Below, piece after piece: positions 12,081 to 24,700 of a DNA stretch of 64,000 nucleotides (position 1 is the stretch's first letter; each line of letters opens with the position of its first letter). The DNA lies in assembly GCF_964275005.1 (NCBI RefSeq), contig NC_092686.1, forward strand, positions 17,126,547 through 17,190,546, read 5' to 3'. The notes beneath the pieces are model-generated. The model was not told the DNA's origin. It saw only the letters and a list, made by a program, of their open reading frames with translations, and ran no database searches. The translations under genes were made by a program, and so were the position numbers. Source of the stretch: Diadema setosum. Its lineage: Eukaryota > Echinodermata > Echinoidea > Diadematoida > Diadematidae.

Positions 12081-13360
12081 TTCGTTCAACCCACCCCGCA
12101 GAAAAGGTTTGACCAGACAAGGTGGTAGATGGGACCTCTATGAACATCCCCAGGTAGTATGTGGTTCCAAATTGTGGTGTCAGTAGAATTTTACTGGCCA
12201 CTTTTCATCATGATTTGTTGGAACAAACGTAAAAGAGTCTGCGCACGCCAAGACTATTACACGCACCACTAGCACTGCTACAGGCGCCAGTGCCAGTGCT
12301 GCGTGTAGTAGTCTTATATACTTTTTCTTCGATAAACAAGGGTTTTGCCTGCAAACTAACTTTTCACGCCAAGCTGGGTTCGGTGTAGTGTAGTTTCTAG
12401 CGGTTTTTATTTCGTCTTTATTTCAAGAGTTCAAGCAAGCCGAGTGAAAGCGCATACCCGGTGATTGTGACGACCGAATCGCAATCACTGGGTGTGTGCT
12501 CTCACTCCACTTAGCGCAATGTATACAGCGAGCTTCTGCATAATACACAAGCTGCAACTCAGAGAAATAAAGACAAAAAACGGCTAGAAATTAAGACTAG
12601 GGTCGGTAAACGCTTGTCGCTATTTGGGGCACTGAAAACGACAAACTCACAGTTATTCCACGAAGAATTCATCAAAACTGCATAAAACTATATATGTACA
12701 TGTTGCTAGAGATGTCATCCATACAGTGGGATTCATTGTAAGTTATAATATTGTGCATGTTTACCATGGTAACCGGATACCTAAAGGTGACTGGTAACCC
12801 CCAAAATGCCTCCTGCTGCTGCAAACATTGTTTTGTTTTGTTTTTCTTATAGATGCAATAAAAAAAAAAAACACACACACACTTTTTTATTGATTTTCAT
12901 TAAAAAAGTTTTCCCTGTTGCCATGGCAACCAGTATTATCCAAAATTTGTAAGCAAAGGCATAATAAACGGCCATTGAAAGAAAAATATCATTTTCGAAT
13001 AGTAAAATGCATGAAAAATACATTGCACCCGTCGTACTTTCAACACAAATTTGACTTCAAAGCACAGGCAAATGTATATAGTTTTTAATAATGTATGGAC
13101 ACAAATTTCCCTTAAAAGTAAGATGAATACAGAAAGCAAAGCCAGTATTCTATAGTAGCTCTTTCGAGTATTTACAGAGCGATGGTTATTCAAAACAATC
13201 CTGGAAAAGAGCAGAGGAAAGCAATTGATTGTTTATGTTCTTAAAGGAAGTTTATTCAAGAATACCGATAAATTCCTTTCTAAAGAAGGAATATACACGT
13301 GCGCTGGATTATCCATCAAAGAATTAAGCGTACTTTTGCGTTCGTTAGCTATTGTATAAA

Positions 13361-13421
<61 letters not shown>

Positions 13422-14357
13422 AATGAAATGACATATCATGATATGTAAATTTTATTCAAAACGTGCAGTAATGAATTGATGCTGAGGAGAGAATGAGGGA
13501 CAAATTTTGGGCGTCTTTTCCCTTTTTATCCAGACTAATTTTACAGTGTAGAGCTCATCTTCAATGAGTGATGTGCACGAAAGGCAAAAGAAACAAACCT
13601 GTCTAAATTCCAGATATTTTTGGGAGTTACCAATCACCTGTAGGCATCCGGTTACCATGGTAACCATGCACAATATATCCCATTGTATTGCTGACATCTC
13701 TAGCAACATGCACATATATACTTTTAAGGCGTTTCGATGAATCCTTCGTGAAATAAATGCAAAAACTGTGATAATTTTGTCATTTTCAGTGCCCCAATCT
13801 CAACAAGCGTTACCGACCCTAGTCTTAATTTCTAGCTGTTTTTATTTCGCCTTTATTTCTCTGAGTTACAGTTTGTGTACTGTGCAGAAGCCCGCTGTAT
13901 TGCGCTAAGCCGAGTGAGGGTGCATGCTCAATGATTGCCACCAAAAACGGTTCGGGCGTCACAATCGCTGGGTATGCACTCTCACTTGGCTTGCTTCAAC
14001 TCGGAGAAATAAAGACGAAATAAAAACGTCTGGAAACTACACTACACCGACCCCAGCTTATCGTGAAAAGTTAGTTTGCAGGCAAAAACCGATGTTTGTC
14101 GCGGAAAAAGTCTTTGTACACTAAGACTATAACACGCACCACTGGCATTGGCGCCTGTAGCAGTGCCAGTGGTACGTGTAGTAGTCTTAGTGTGCGCAGA
14201 CGCTTCCTCGAAGAATATGGTCATGTCGCAACTAAAATGGCCTGTAAAATTTCATTGATACCACAATTTGATATCACATACTACCTAGGGGTGTTCCAGA
14301 GGGTCCAACCGACCACCCCACGCAGTCAAACCTTTTCTGCGGGGTGGGTTGAACGAA
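12081..14357. mobile_element. 2.3-kb fold-back element with about 730-bp inverted arms
   Basis: The left arm (12081-about 12807) and right arm (about 13617-14357) are inverted copies. Both outer ends read TTCGTTCAACCCACCCCGCA inward from either side. Arms share blocks such as GGTAGTATGTG, CTTTATTTC, and a sub-hairpin around CACGCACCACT...AGTAGTCTTA (about 12256-12318 and 14122-14190). The about 0.8-kb centre holds a (TA)n tract at 13368-13416. No transposase frame and no clear target duplication were found. Three palindromes resembling RFX X-boxes lie at 12759-12774, 12917-12930 and 13650-13665. Confidence 0.85.
12917..12930. promoter_or_regulatory. Perfect X-box-like palindrome GTTGCCATGGCAAC
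   Basis: A 14-bp perfect palindrome matching the symmetric RFX-factor X-box consensus (GTNRCC-RGYAAC type). It lies in the centre of the fold-back element, with related palindromes in both arms. Binding is inferred only. Confidence 0.4.
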
Positions 14358-15355
14358 GTCATTTTTTCTGGGTCGCTGCGCCTGGACTAATTGTGCGTTG
14401 GTGGAGAAAAGGCATCCAGAATAAGATCCGTTGAAAGAAGTGCACCGCTTTTTCCCCCTATGGAGTAGGCCTATATACAGAGGAAGATACAATGGAATTT
14501 CAACCCGCCATCAGCGCCATACATGGCGGGATCATGGGAGCGCAATTCAATATACATGATAAACCTCACTCTGGGGATTTTAGCCTACCGTGCAGACAAA
14601 CATGCTTATACACGATTTTTCAACTATATCCATAACGTTTCTCTAAGCTTAATCAATGGCAATTCAGCATGGGCTACGAGTCGGGGGTCGCCAGAAGGCG
14701 AAAGGAAGCGGGGAGTCGGAGGGTGGCATCTCTATCTCCCATCCCCCACCCCAAACCCCAACCCCAACACACATACACACTTTTGGCGCTCAAGATACAA
14801 GAAGCATTTACCGATGGTTCCACCCGAGATTGTTTGCTTCGAGAAAGAGGGGGTGGGGAGAGGTGTGGAGGAAACATTGCCCCTCGACCCAACAACTTCA
14901 TTGCTAACCATCATACACCCCCCCCCACACACACACACACACACAAATAGATAATAAAAATCGTGCGCCCGAAATCAGATGACGGGCTGATCTTAAAAGA
15001 AAATAATCACCATCAACAAGAACAACAACAACAGCAAAAACAAACCCACACATTTTTCCACTTACACAAAAGGTCAGGTTTTAATGATACCAGCCATTCT
15101 GAAATGATCATCATGCCATAGCATGTTGCGCGCGGGATTGCTGGGTGGATTCTATACCAAGGTATATGATCAAGGACAGGATTTTAATGTATTGCATTAC
15201 GTTCTACTGACAGAACAACCCAAAACTAAAGTCAGCCTCCGAAGTAAGAGTTGCGTGGAATTACATCGGGATTTGTCGCTTTTGTCTGATCAGGTAGCGA
15301 ACCATTGCTTTTAGTTTCGCCCTTTTGTGGAATAATATTTTCCTGCATTTTGAGG
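14358..15355. other. Upstream region of exon copy B1
   Basis: C-rich and CA-repeat stretches (about 14745-14775 and 14921-14945) and an A/CAA-rich tract near 15010-15050. Open frames here are low-complexity. This should contain the promoter of the 15356 start, but no core promoter element is convincing. Confidence 0.4.
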
Positions 15356-15707
15356 ATGGCTATGTACGACTCTGTACATTCAACTACGGACGATACGCCT
15401 TCAGGACCGTCGCTGACTCAAGCCGGGGAGGTGAGTGAGTCTAGGAAGCCGTCCTCCCGCGATCTTGCCTTGTTCTTTTGCATCGCTGCTGTAAACTTTG
15501 TGGAGAAAATCATTTACTATGGAATCGTGGTGAACCTCGTTCTGTACTGTACCAACGACCTGGCTTACTCGAGTGCCTCTGCCGCTGTGTTCAGTCTCGT
15601 CTTCACTGGAACCAACTATGTTCTGACGATTCTTGGTGGATGGATAGCTGATGGTTACCTGGGGATGTACAATGCAATTTATTTGGGACTTCTGATTTGT
15701 CTTATAG
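15356..15707 (+). CDS. SLC15A4-like: SLC15-like exon 1, downstream copy (B1)
   Basis: ATG at 15356 (GAGGATGGC context), 117 codons plus one base, donor GTGAAA at 15708. It is one codon shorter than copy A1. Helix 1 reads NFVEKIIYYG, so the first Glu of ExxER is Asn here and Asp in A1. The start is chosen because the same ATG is conserved in A1 while upstream codons are not. Confidence 0.9.
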
Positions 15708-18700
15708 GTGAAAAACTGCCTTCAGTAACGTTCTTAGAAAAGAAATAGCGATGGTTTTTGTCAATTTATAAACATGCACCTACCTTTGACTTTTTAAGAT
15801 TATTCTGATCTTATTTCATCCTTTCCTTGAAGAACGCCGCGCCGTGTATAGCCATAATTTGTTGTGGAGATTATCAAATGTTTTACTGGTTTGCGAGTAA
15901 TTCTGTGACTTCAGTATCTCATGTCATACATTAGATTCTCTAGAAATGACAATCATGATAAACCAGTGACTGTGCTTAAGCTTAATCTGCTATTATTAAT
16001 CCGCCAAATCAGTGCCATGAGATCCGTTTTTCCCTAGAATGATTGCCATACGCATTGTGACTTAATGGCATGCCGTATATTGTTTGGTGGCAATTATGAA
16101 CCGTTACAGGACGAAGATATACCAGCCTATACATTGGCGTCGTATCAAGTCCAGTGTCTGAATAAATCGACAAATTATAACGAAAAGATGAAGACATGTC
16201 AAAATCTTTTGTCAGTTTGTACACCTGGCATGATAAACTGTAGTACTGTGTTCATGGTAGTCTTTTAGAACAAAAGCCTATAAACCATGAAGTTTCTCAT
16301 TTTCATCCAAAGTTAATAGTTCTTCAAACAGCACTTAGTCTTTACTCATTCGCAAAACATGCAAGTAAACATGTTGCATTTAGCAATGCAAAATTAGTAT
16401 ATTTTGCTTCTTTTTTTTCAATGAAATCGTTTCCCCTCGAAATAACGTTCACATCCCATTTCTTTTCCCCCATTGCAATATCTGTCGGTATTTTTACCTC
16501 GATCCAAGTTGATGTATAAGCAGGAAAGTCGGAGTATCTATGTCTAACCACCACGGTGTGATGTTATTGTGAAGGTGTCAGCAAGTGATGACACAGAACA
16601 GGAGGTGTTGTTAGGCAAAAAGATCTTGGTTCGATTTTGTCCGACAGGTACCACTATGTTACCCCTCATCGCATACGATTGGTCGGCTGCATACGGTCCA
16701 GCGTACGGCTTCTCTCTGCAGACCAAGAGAAATTTCTTCATCCTGACGCTTGCCATAGTCAACGTGGGGACATCACCCATCAAGGCGTGTACAGGACCAT
16801 ACGCTGGAGTCCAGATGGAACAATTCGGAATCCGAACCATACAAGCCATCTATCACTGGTAAAAAGGAGAGCAGAGAAAACAAATCATGTTATATACACG
16901 CTTATCCCCCTCTTTATAGGCGTTTGTGTAAAAAGTAATGTTCAGGTCTTTTGTAGACTGTATGCTGTGGTTCCCTCCTATAGCGTTCATCAAATAGCGT
17001 AAGAAAATTTCGCAAAAAATGCAGATAAAAATGTCGCAAGACGACATAGCTTATTTCGCTAAATCGATTTCCCGAAAAGTGCATGTCGACATGGCGACTT
17101 AGCTTATCTCGCCATGTCGACTTCCAAAAAGACATGTCGACAGCTTTTCAGGAAGTCAACTTGGCGATCACCATGTTGACTTATCAAAGTTGAGAATTCG
17201 ACATGGTGAGTTAACGTCTTGACCTGTCGACATGATGAGAATATTAAGTCGACTTAAAAAAAGTAACTGGCAATGTCATCGAGTAAAATTGCACTTAGAA
17301 GCTTAACCCGTAGTTTTCGTATAGTTTTACATGTCTACATGTAAGAGTGATAAACGCAAGTCAGGGCCGTGACGATACAATGAAAGGGTACAATGAAAGG
17401 GTTTCATCGGCTATAGCTTGCATACAAATCTTCTCTTGATCTGAATTTCATTGACTCACAGTACGAAATTTATTCTAACGGCTAAATCAATCTGACTTGA
17501 AATGTTTCATGATAACTTTATAAAAAGGATGTGATTGTCGTTTCTTGGTTATTGTTGAATTATCATTGATGATGATGGTTACAGACTAATGATATAATCA
17601 TGACAAGTGGCACCATTATTATATCTCATAATGTGGTTGTAACTCATTCACCTGAAAACATTTGAAACTGAAGAATTCTCTCATTCTTCTAGATTCAATC
17701 AGAATAATCTTTCTTTGCTTTCATCTATAACAATTTGCTGTTCTCTTTAATACCTCACACGGTATATATCGACTCGATTAAGAACGTATAGGCACTACTA
17801 CCAGTTACACCGGTCTATACAAGTATAAGCACAGGACAACAACGAAGGTTCTCCTCTTCCGAGTTTTAATAACGTGCAGGTGTGAATTAAGGGTGATTCT
17901 TATGTCCCTTACTTTAAGAAATATCAGTAGCGATGGTGACTGTGAAGAAACGAAAGCAGTGCATAAGTTGTTCAGTGTGATTTGTATGGAAAATCGGATA
18001 CGCCTACTGGAATACAAGCTGTAACATCTGTGCAGAGTTTTACGCCATGCATGGTGTATAATGTACATGCAAGGGTTGTAGTGGGTGCAGGGGAGCTGAT
18101 GAAAAGGAATATTCATTTTATGCTAGCGAAACTGAATAGTGCCGAGGAGTATACATGCAGTATGGCAGAGAGCTTGGGGGGGGGGGGGATGAAGAGAAGA
18201 GTTGTATGAATTCCTCGACATTTTGAGTGGTATGTGCCCGCCCGCGCCTTTATGAGATCAAACAGCAATTATAACGTTTGGAGGAAATTATGACGTACGG
18301 ACATGAGAAAAGTGGTTGCGACTTTTGGCTAAGTCGCAAAGCCTGCGCTCTTAAATTTCGTGATTAAATTCTATAAAAGGCCGGGGGGGGGCTGAGTAAG
18401 TTGGTGGTTGACCTGAGTGAGGTCTTTCGTTGACATGCTGTCAATATGTATAGTCACTGATCTCATAGTCACTGATCTCTATGTAGATATCAGTGTGTGT
18501 AGTCCTCTGCCCGTATTATGGAGCCATGTTGTTTTCAAGAATTCATCTAGGTGGTTTCCTGAACTCTTCTTATGCGTCAATGTTTGATGGTTGTTATGGG
18601 GCTGCTGTGTCTTTCAGCTTGATTCTGTATCCTCCTTTAGTTGTTCCAGGGAGGTATACCTTCTTTATTGTTTTCACATCTTTTTTCTTGCCTCATATTC

Positions 18701-21700
18701 TCAACTTCTCACCATATTTTATTTCATTTCTACCTCGTTTCAACTTAACCGACAGAGGCCGCTGAACGGCGTTGCATCTCAGCACCCCCCCCCCCCTCCC
18801 CCCCCCCCCCCACACACACACCATGGGTCTTAAGATAAAACAAACGAAAAGATATAATCAGTGAAAAACTCTGAACAACAAAATAATGATAATACAAGAG
18901 CAAAAGTGTGGAACTTCAAAAGGCACATGCAGCTTTCATTATGCGTAGGCCCTGGAAAATTGGACGCGTGACAAAGCATATGCATAAAATGATTTAGATT
19001 TTTTTTTTCAAGTAAAGCCCTGCTTAAAAGGAGAAAGGAAGGGAGAGTAAATGATAAAGGAAGAATAATAGACTATAAAGGTGAAAGTGACAAGGCAACT
19101 ACGCAAACATAAAGACAATAAGTACTAAGTATACAGCGTGCAGACACAGTGTGAGAGATAAGACACGGAAGCTGATAGATGAAGGTACCAATAACTGTCT
19201 CGAAATGTGATAAAAGCCTGATCCTTGAAAAGGGCATGGTAGAGAGAGGGAGAGAGCGTGAAAGGTTCTACCTCGATTTTGCTATTAGATAATAATCCGA
19301 TATTACATTGATTTATGATATAACGAGTCGGAATAAGTTCATTAAGCTGAGAACAGGTAAACGCTCCTTTTTTCACTCATTATTATGCTGGTACAGTAGT
19401 TTCCTGTACTTGGTTGCTTGTATGCTGGTATCAGTGCTTCCTCGCAAATTGGACATGCCCGCACACTGACGGTCTGTAAGACAAAGAACGTCATGTGTAT
19501 TGTGAAGATACTTTGCTTTCGTGCAGATCTAATTCGCTATCACTATCTCACTTATTCATTGTAACACTTTGGAAAAACAAATAAACAAACAGTCGTTTCC
19601 CATTATAGCCCATCAGCTAATTGACGAATATACCGTAAATAAAAGGAGAAGCAGAATTCGTATTGTAAACACAGTGACACGTTGCTCATTCATTTTGCCA
19701 CTCTAATCCTCTCATTCGCCGCTGTGACGTATTTAGTGAGACTTGTCCCTGTTTGAAAAGCCAGTGGAAGACATTTTAAATGACATCATGTCAGTCAATA
19801 GATTGCGTGCTTGACATGATATATGCCATCACCATAGTGAATTTTACCGTAGTTAACAGAAAGATGACTGTAAAGTCGACAACAGACGATGTACAGGCCT
19901 ATAGTGAAGGATATTATGTCGTCTTTCTCCGGAAGGCAAGCGGAAAACTCTCCTTTTCAACTCTTTACACGAATACGATAACCTTCACTACAGGTCTTAC
20001 TATAACTTATAAAACTTTCATGAAGAAAGTTTGCGAAAAGACACAAAATATCATAGTTATCCTAAACCACTGCTAATCAATACGGTGTTTACAAACTACC
20101 AGCCTGTGAATTATTCGGACATGATTATAATAAATTATTAGACCAATATGGACATGTGCGTCTCATGTATAGTCGTGTGTTTCGATTTGCCTAGTTTGGG
20201 CACAAAGAATAATTTTTTTTTGAAATCATGTTTTTGGTTGATAATTTACCACCTGCTATCATTCCACCTCTTAATGTCACCACTGAAAAAAGGTACAGCC
20301 TATAATATATATTTCCTTTTTGATCAGAGGGATACCCAACTCTGTCAATCAAATATTTTTCAGCAGTAGTTGCCAGGCAGTTGTATTATCATGTCATTAT
20401 TCTCAGAGACATGATTTGAGTTTACCTTGATGGCGTTTGTTATTCTGTTTCTGCTTTGATTCAGGATCTATCTGATTGCCGAGTTGGCTCCTCTCTTCAG
20501 CTATTCTCTCTTGTCATACATCGAACAGGATTTGTCCTTCGCGCTCGGCTTCCTCGTCATGCTCGCCTTCAACGTCCTCGTCATTTTTGTGTTCTGCGCT
20601 GGACGAGATTTGTACAAAAACAGACCTACCTCAGGTAATAAATAACATGCGTTACACACATGGAACATTCTCCAAGATGAAATAACCGAAAGTTGTGTCA
20701 AAGCTTTACGATATGAGAAGCTACTTTGGCGATTGACACTGACTATTCATGAGTAGTTTGTCATTTCTGGATTCATGATAATTATGGTAACAATAGCAAC
20801 AACAAAAATAATAATAATGATGATGATGTTAATGATGATAATGATAATAAATATTATTATTGTAATAATTACTTTTATTATTATGATCATCGTCATTACT
20901 TTTTTATAATAAGAATGAAAAATTATAATGATAGTAATAATAACAATAATAATAATTATAATTATTATCATTATTATTATAGTATAAAGATAATAATCAC
21001 AATGATAATGATAATGATAATGATAACAGAAACAAGGTAAAGGAGAAAAAGAGCAATAACAATGTCTTCCATGTCATCATGCATTTATCCATGCGAGCTA
21101 GCAACAATCGGAGAAAATTTTGAATTTCCTGTTCAATAAATTTGTCGGAAGAATCAGTCGTTTCGATTGAAGGTTTCATTGCAGGGTCAAAGTCAAAGTT
21201 CAGTCTAAGATCAAATTTATTTTCATTTCCATCAAATTAACATAAAAGACTTATTTAAAAAAGTATAAGCGGAACATATTTGTAATAAATTACGTAAATT
21301 TATTAGCAAAATACAAAGGGTTTTATTATTCGCTACACCACGACCGTAGTGACAGAGGAACGATACATTAGGGTTCTTGTCATTTGTTAATTACCGACAG
21401 GGAATGTCAAGTTTTTGTGTGTTTATATTTATATTATACTTGCTTGGTGTATTTATTTGTCCCATATTATGCGCTCAGGCTGTGTAGTTCCAACTGTCAT
21501 GGTGGTGGTAATAGTAATTGAGAAGATACCACAGGCCTTGTGATGATAACAGCAGCACGACCATCATCATAATAGTCTCCATTGTCATAAATATCGGGAT
21601 CATTATCATTATCAACAGATCAAGGCAAAGGAATTAAACAAACCAAATCAGGCAAATTTACACCTGTTCCGTCGGACGCTATTACCATAAATACTATCTC

Positions 21701-24700
21701 ACAACCCTTCATGATAATTCTGAAGTTACGTGCCATTTCTTTTCTTTTTGTCATTTTGAGGAGAGGGGAACTTAGGCTATGCTGGCCTGTTTGTACATTT
21801 GTGATTGTATAGCTTGCGTGCCTGTAAGTCTCTGACTGTGTCTTGTTTCTGTGTGTTTATAGGAAATAAAACTCTTCGCAGGATATGCCAAATGCTATGG
21901 AAGGCAGCAACATACTGTGATTCTGAGTGCTCTCTCTGTTGCTGCTGTGGATCTTCCCAACCGCAACCTCCCCATCAGGGTAGCCGAGTGGCAGCCTCTG
22001 AATCGAGTGCGCTGCTGTCGACAGAGGACGGAAAGCCCGAGCACATCGCATTGGTCGAGACAGAGGCTGGACATGCTGGAGAGTCTGGAATCAAACCTAG
22101 TGACGTGGAACCGGGGAATCCCCAGAAGGTCAGTTGTCTAGACCGGCTGACGACGGAGCATGGTGGGACATACTCAAGGCAGGAGGTGGAAGAATTGGAG
22201 TGGTTTCTTAACACCCTCCTCGTCTTGAGTGTTGTTATACTTTATAACACCATTCGCTTCCAGGTGAGTACATGTGTTTTGGCATTGTTACTTTGTAAAG
22301 CCTTCATGATCCCAATCAACAGCTAAAACACATACTTTTTGCTACATACCAGAAAAAAAAGATATATATAAATAACCCCGCCTTCAGAAATATCTACAAA
22401 AAAGGTCATATATGCATAATTACATTTAGCCTAATAAACTGTCTATACCTAAAGAATGTTCAAGTACATAGCCTGAGTCGGCCAAATTGGTATATTTCTA
22501 AACATGAATTGCGTCTTGTGTAAATGAGCCCTTGGACCCCCACAATAATTATTAAATTATAACAGTACAGTTACAAAATACAGTACAAATGATATAAAAG
22601 TATTGCGATGAATGACAAAACAATGATTTAATAGATGCGTTTTGAGCCTAATCTTGAAGGTCTAAGCCATCACCCTCCCCCCCCCCCCAAAAAAAAAGGG
22701 GGGGGGGGATCCGCGGTCGAGGCATATTCAATGGCATTTCTCATTTAAGTTCGTTCGTTCGTTCGTATTTTACCTTGCTTCTCATATCAAATCAAATAAA
22801 ATATGAATAACATCAATGTGACAAATTCAAACCAAACATAACCAAATGATAAAGGAGCAATACAAAACAAAAGTGCAGGTTATACTACATGCATAGCAAA
22901 AATCTTTGTAAAACATTGATAGTTACATTATGATACAAATAAGGCAGTACATTTAGGAGACCGTCAGCATAGGCATAGCTTGACTGGGCTGATGGTCTCA
23001 TTGGGAAATATAACTCAGGTTTGCCTCTCACAGAAAGTACAGATTTTTTTTTTTGTTCTACATTACAATAGTACGCTTTATAGGGGAAAAGAAGATGTGA
23101 GTGAGTGCTGTGCGAATGCAATAGGTGAGTTGAATGTTTGTGTTGGGGCCATTTATGATTAATAATTATTTTTCAGTATATCAATATAATGATACTAATA
23201 ATTTCAAACCGAAACATAAACAAAATCATATCAATTATTATACTTTACTTTACTAAATATATTGAGTTAAAATGTATTTCTTCAAACTAGCTTTAAAAGA
23301 AAACAGAGATGTTCGTGTCTTTAGGGAGTCGGGTAAAGCATTCCATGTGTCAGGTCTGTGATGCCTCACTGACCTGTGAGCTATAAGAGATTTTGGATTA
23401 TTAAGATGAAAATATGTTGAGTGTCTTGTACGGTAGGAATGAATGTTAGCATTGCAGGGCGGTGAGTTGGCTCAGTCGGTAGCGCGTCTGCCTCACGATC
23501 ACGCGGCCCGTGTTCGAACCGAGTTTGGACTGAGCAATGTTGTGTGTAAACATACCGTCCCCTCTAGCAAGAGGCATAACACTCTGTCCCTCGATAGGAC
23601 ATAAAATCGAGGTCCCGTGTATGAGAGAGTCACAGCTCATGCACGTAAAAGATCCCGCTTCATTCATTCATCGCAAAGAGCAGGGTGAAGTGGTCCCTCC
23701 CCACATCCAACTGGACCCCATGGAAGACCAGCTTATATTAGTGTAGCTGAATATGGGCTATCCAGCCATCTTCACAGATGGAAATGAACAACAACAACAA
23801 TCGAAAAAGTTTTGAAAGGACTGTTGTAACAAATTTTGCGTGTACTTATACATGAATACAGAAGTTTGAAACTTATGTATATCATCAATTTTTAACACAT
23901 TTAGCTGCTTAAATAGCAGGGTCGTATGCGCTGAGTACGTAGAGTGTGAACATATTCTGATCGCCTTCTTTTGCAATAAAAACAATTAATTTACCTGCAT
24001 CTTATTACAGTATTGCCCCAAACAATATTACAATAGTAAGCCATATGAGGGAAAATAGATGCATGAAAGTTGAAATCATGCAATCCGACATGTCATAATT
24101 GTCTTCTGTGTATGTGCTAAGTTATTCTTATATTATTATATCTGTATATGTACTTGACTTGATTTCTGAACCGCATTTGATTTGATTCAATGGATGATAT
24201 CGTATATTCTTTCCCATTCACTCCTGCTCGACGTCGCTGACCGTTGTCGTAGTATTCGACCACGTATCTGCTGCAAGCCGAACGTCTCAATCTGGACGGC
24301 ATTCCCGTTGCGCTCCTCGCTTTGTTCGTTCCCTGTTCGTGATCATCACCGTGCCGTTAGTCGACCGCGTCGTCTATCCACTCCTTGAGAGATCAGGTGT
24401 AAGAGTGTCGTTGATCCGGCGGATGGGTGAGTCGAAAGAGTATATATCAACGTCAACTGAAAATCATACGGTAGACACACCATGCTGTAGGCTAGTATAG
24501 GCTCACTATTTGAATGACTTCCTCTGTAATGCTAGTATATACTGCCTTATATTTAAAAAAGAATCTCCTTGACAGAATAATGCCTGTTTTGTGTGGGTGC
24601 TGTTCGTTATGCCCAAGGTTCGTTATTCCGAAGGCTCATTATTCCGAAGGTTCGTTAATCCGAAACACACAAATTCCCTACACCTAAAGGTTCGTTAATC

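Larger units (their letters stand above)
22264..24252 (+). other. Intron 4 (1,989 bp)
   Basis: Contains a C12-A9-G11 homopolymer array at about 22678-22708 and a LINE with an inserted SINE from 22742 to about 24110. Confidence 0.7.

Noticed and set aside
19780-20076. Open frame with STTDD, recalling the transporter N-terminus, as a third exon 1 copy
   Set aside because: Only five residues agree, the rest shows no helix 1, and no donor in the right phase follows.
23457-23530. tRNA gene
   Set aside because: A and B boxes are present, but no acceptor stem closes, and the same 350-bp unit recurs at 25834-26191, so it is a SINE.
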